Origin: Maridesulfovibrio sp.
GTDB lineage: Bacteria > Desulfobacterota > Desulfovibrionia > Desulfovibrionales > Desulfovibrionaceae
NCBI RefSeq assembly: GCF_963676065.1
Contig: NZ_OY780933.1
Coordinates: 1,290,001 to 1,354,000, forward strand
Direction: 5' to 3'
DNA length: 64,000 bases
Shown here: piece by piece, positions 63,421 through 64,000 of the stretch
Layout of the letters: every line of letters starts with the position of its first letter
Numbering within the stretch: position 1 is the first letter of the stretch
Program-made: the position numbers and the translations under genes
Notes under the pieces: generated by a model
What the model was told of the DNA's origin: nothing
What the model saw: the letters and a program-made list of their open reading frames with translations, nothing else
Databases searched by the model: none

Positions 63421-64000
63421 TGTAGATGTACTCCAGAATATATGTTTGGTTCAGAGCGTCGTATCCGCAAACAGAGGCTACTTCCGAAACGGTTCGCCCT
63501 GTCTTGGTGCGGCGAATAAAAATTACAAAGTCCACAGCCGATCCGATTAGATGTGGCATAGGTGACGTGGAAGCTTCCGAGATAAGCTGTTCAATGCGCA
63601 GGAGTCCTTCTGCCGCAGAGTTGGCGTGAACGGTAGCCACGCCCCCCGGGTGTCCTGTGTTCCAGCTTTTTAGTAGATCAAGTGCTTCTCCTCCTCGAAC
63701 CTCACCGACTAGTATCCGGTCCGGGCGAAGCCTCATTGTCGCCCGGACCAATGTCTGGATGGTGGTGCTGTGAGTGGATCGCAAGAGAAGAGTGTTGCGT
63801 GATTGGCTTTGGAGTTCAGCCGTATCTTCGATGATGATCAGCCTATCTACCGGGGCAAGTTCTGAAATGGATTTGATAATTCCGTTGACCAGTGTGGTCT
63901 TGCCTGAGCCGGTGCCGCCGACCACCACAATGTTTTTTTTCTGAGCTATGGCAGCCTTTATTGCGAACATTACCTCAGGAGTCATGATATTTGCTTCAAT
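63407..64000 (-). CDS. trbB: TrbB/VirB11-like ATPase, C-terminal part (N-terminus beyond window)
   Basis: The RecA-like ATPase domain carries Walker A VVGGTGSGKTTLVNG, Asp box IIEDTAELQ, Walker B DRILVGEVRGGEA and VATVHANSAAEGLLRIEQ. The frame is open through 64000, so the in-window ATG at 63985 is not the start. About 120 N-terminal residues are missing compared with the usual length of about 320. It is the first trb gene by the Ti/RP4 order; its promoter lies outside the window. Confidence 0.95.
   Translation of the reverse strand: MEANIMTPEVMFAIKAAIAQKKNIVVVGGTGSGKTTLVNGIIKSISELAPVDRLIIIEDTAELQSQSRNTLLLRSTHSTTIQTLVRATMRLRPDRILVGEVRGGEALDLLKSWNTGHPGGVATVHANSAAEGLLRIEQLISEASTSPMPHLIGSAVDFVIFIRRTKTGRTVSEVASVCGYDALNQTYILEYIYNEKN

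Larger units (their letters stand above)
26447..64000. mobile_element. Integrative conjugative element (or integrated plasmid), partial
   Basis: From the tRNA-Leu 3' end to the right edge, gene content changes fully to DarTG, Rha, MobC, relaxase, TraC/ArdC primase, TopB, TraF, an initiator-like protein, VirD4/TraG and a complete MPF_T set (TrbB-L) with a type IVb pilus locus inside. This is enough for self-transfer except that oriT is only predicted. No integrase and no second copy of the tRNA 3' end are seen, so the other end and probably the integrase lie past 64000. The left boundary is inferred from the tRNA and the change in content. Confidence 0.8.

Overview
The window holds 26 kb of chromosome followed by about 37.5 kb of a conjugative mobile element that runs off the right edge. 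The organism is a free-living Gram-negative bacterium with many sensory kinases. Gene style, intermediate G+C and the signalling repertoire suggest a marine deltaproteobacterium of the Desulfovibrio/Maridesulfovibrio kind. That placement is inference and was not tested by search.

Chromosome (1-26446). The left edge is the 3' part of a 23S rRNA gene, then 5S rRNA and its terminator. Next come a pentapeptide-repeat protein, an AEC-family carrier, an HD-GYP-type protein, a nupC-clc pair, a CheX plus HEAT/receiver pair, a lipase-like hydrolase, a DUF1786 protein, two hybrid histidine kinases (one with a periplasmic beta-propeller), ornithine aminotransferase, a LOG-family protein, a SpoIIE phosphatase translationally coupled to a membrane protein, and a DUF554 protein. 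It ends with tRNA-Leu(CAA), where the foreign DNA begins.

Element, variable end (26447-35088). Beside the tRNA lie a terminator, a tandem 11-bp repeat and a DarTG DNA ADP-ribosylation toxin-antitoxin pair. An acetyltransferase-like gene follows. Then comes a 250-bp non-coding block with six 10-bp tandem repeats and a chain of hairpins, a candidate oriT, ahead of rha, mobC and a MOBP relaxase. AT-rich cargo follows: an HNH nuclease, a decayed gene, a small zinc-ribbon membrane protein, and a gene broken, or deliberately frameshifted, at an A_AAA_AAA heptamer.

Element, transfer block (35089-64000, nearly all minus strand). In transcription order from the right edge: trbB, C, D, E, J, (K inverted), L, F, G, a trbH-pilL fusion, pilN, O, P, Q, R, S, a PilT-like ATPase gene, pilM, pilV, a tail-collar adhesin, trbI, traG (coupling protein), a Cys-rich protein, a replication-initiator-like gene with internal iterons, traF, topB, an acidic protein, and a TraC/ArdC-type primase. 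The trb order is that of Ti/RP4-type MPF_T systems, but a whole R64-like type IVb pilus locus sits between trbH and trbI. At the junction the two outer-membrane lipoproteins appear fused into one polypeptide. This suggests one machine in which the conjugation channel and a possibly retractable adhesive pilus are physically joined. It is the most unusual system in the window.

Other points of note: the entry-exclusion-type lipoprotein trbK is inverted and fitted exactly between trbJ and trbL; the major pilin has no leader peptide; PilP carries a cluster of N-X-S/T sequons; and the TraF protease carries a topoisomerase-type zinc ribbon. No integrase, CRISPR array or insertion sequence was found.
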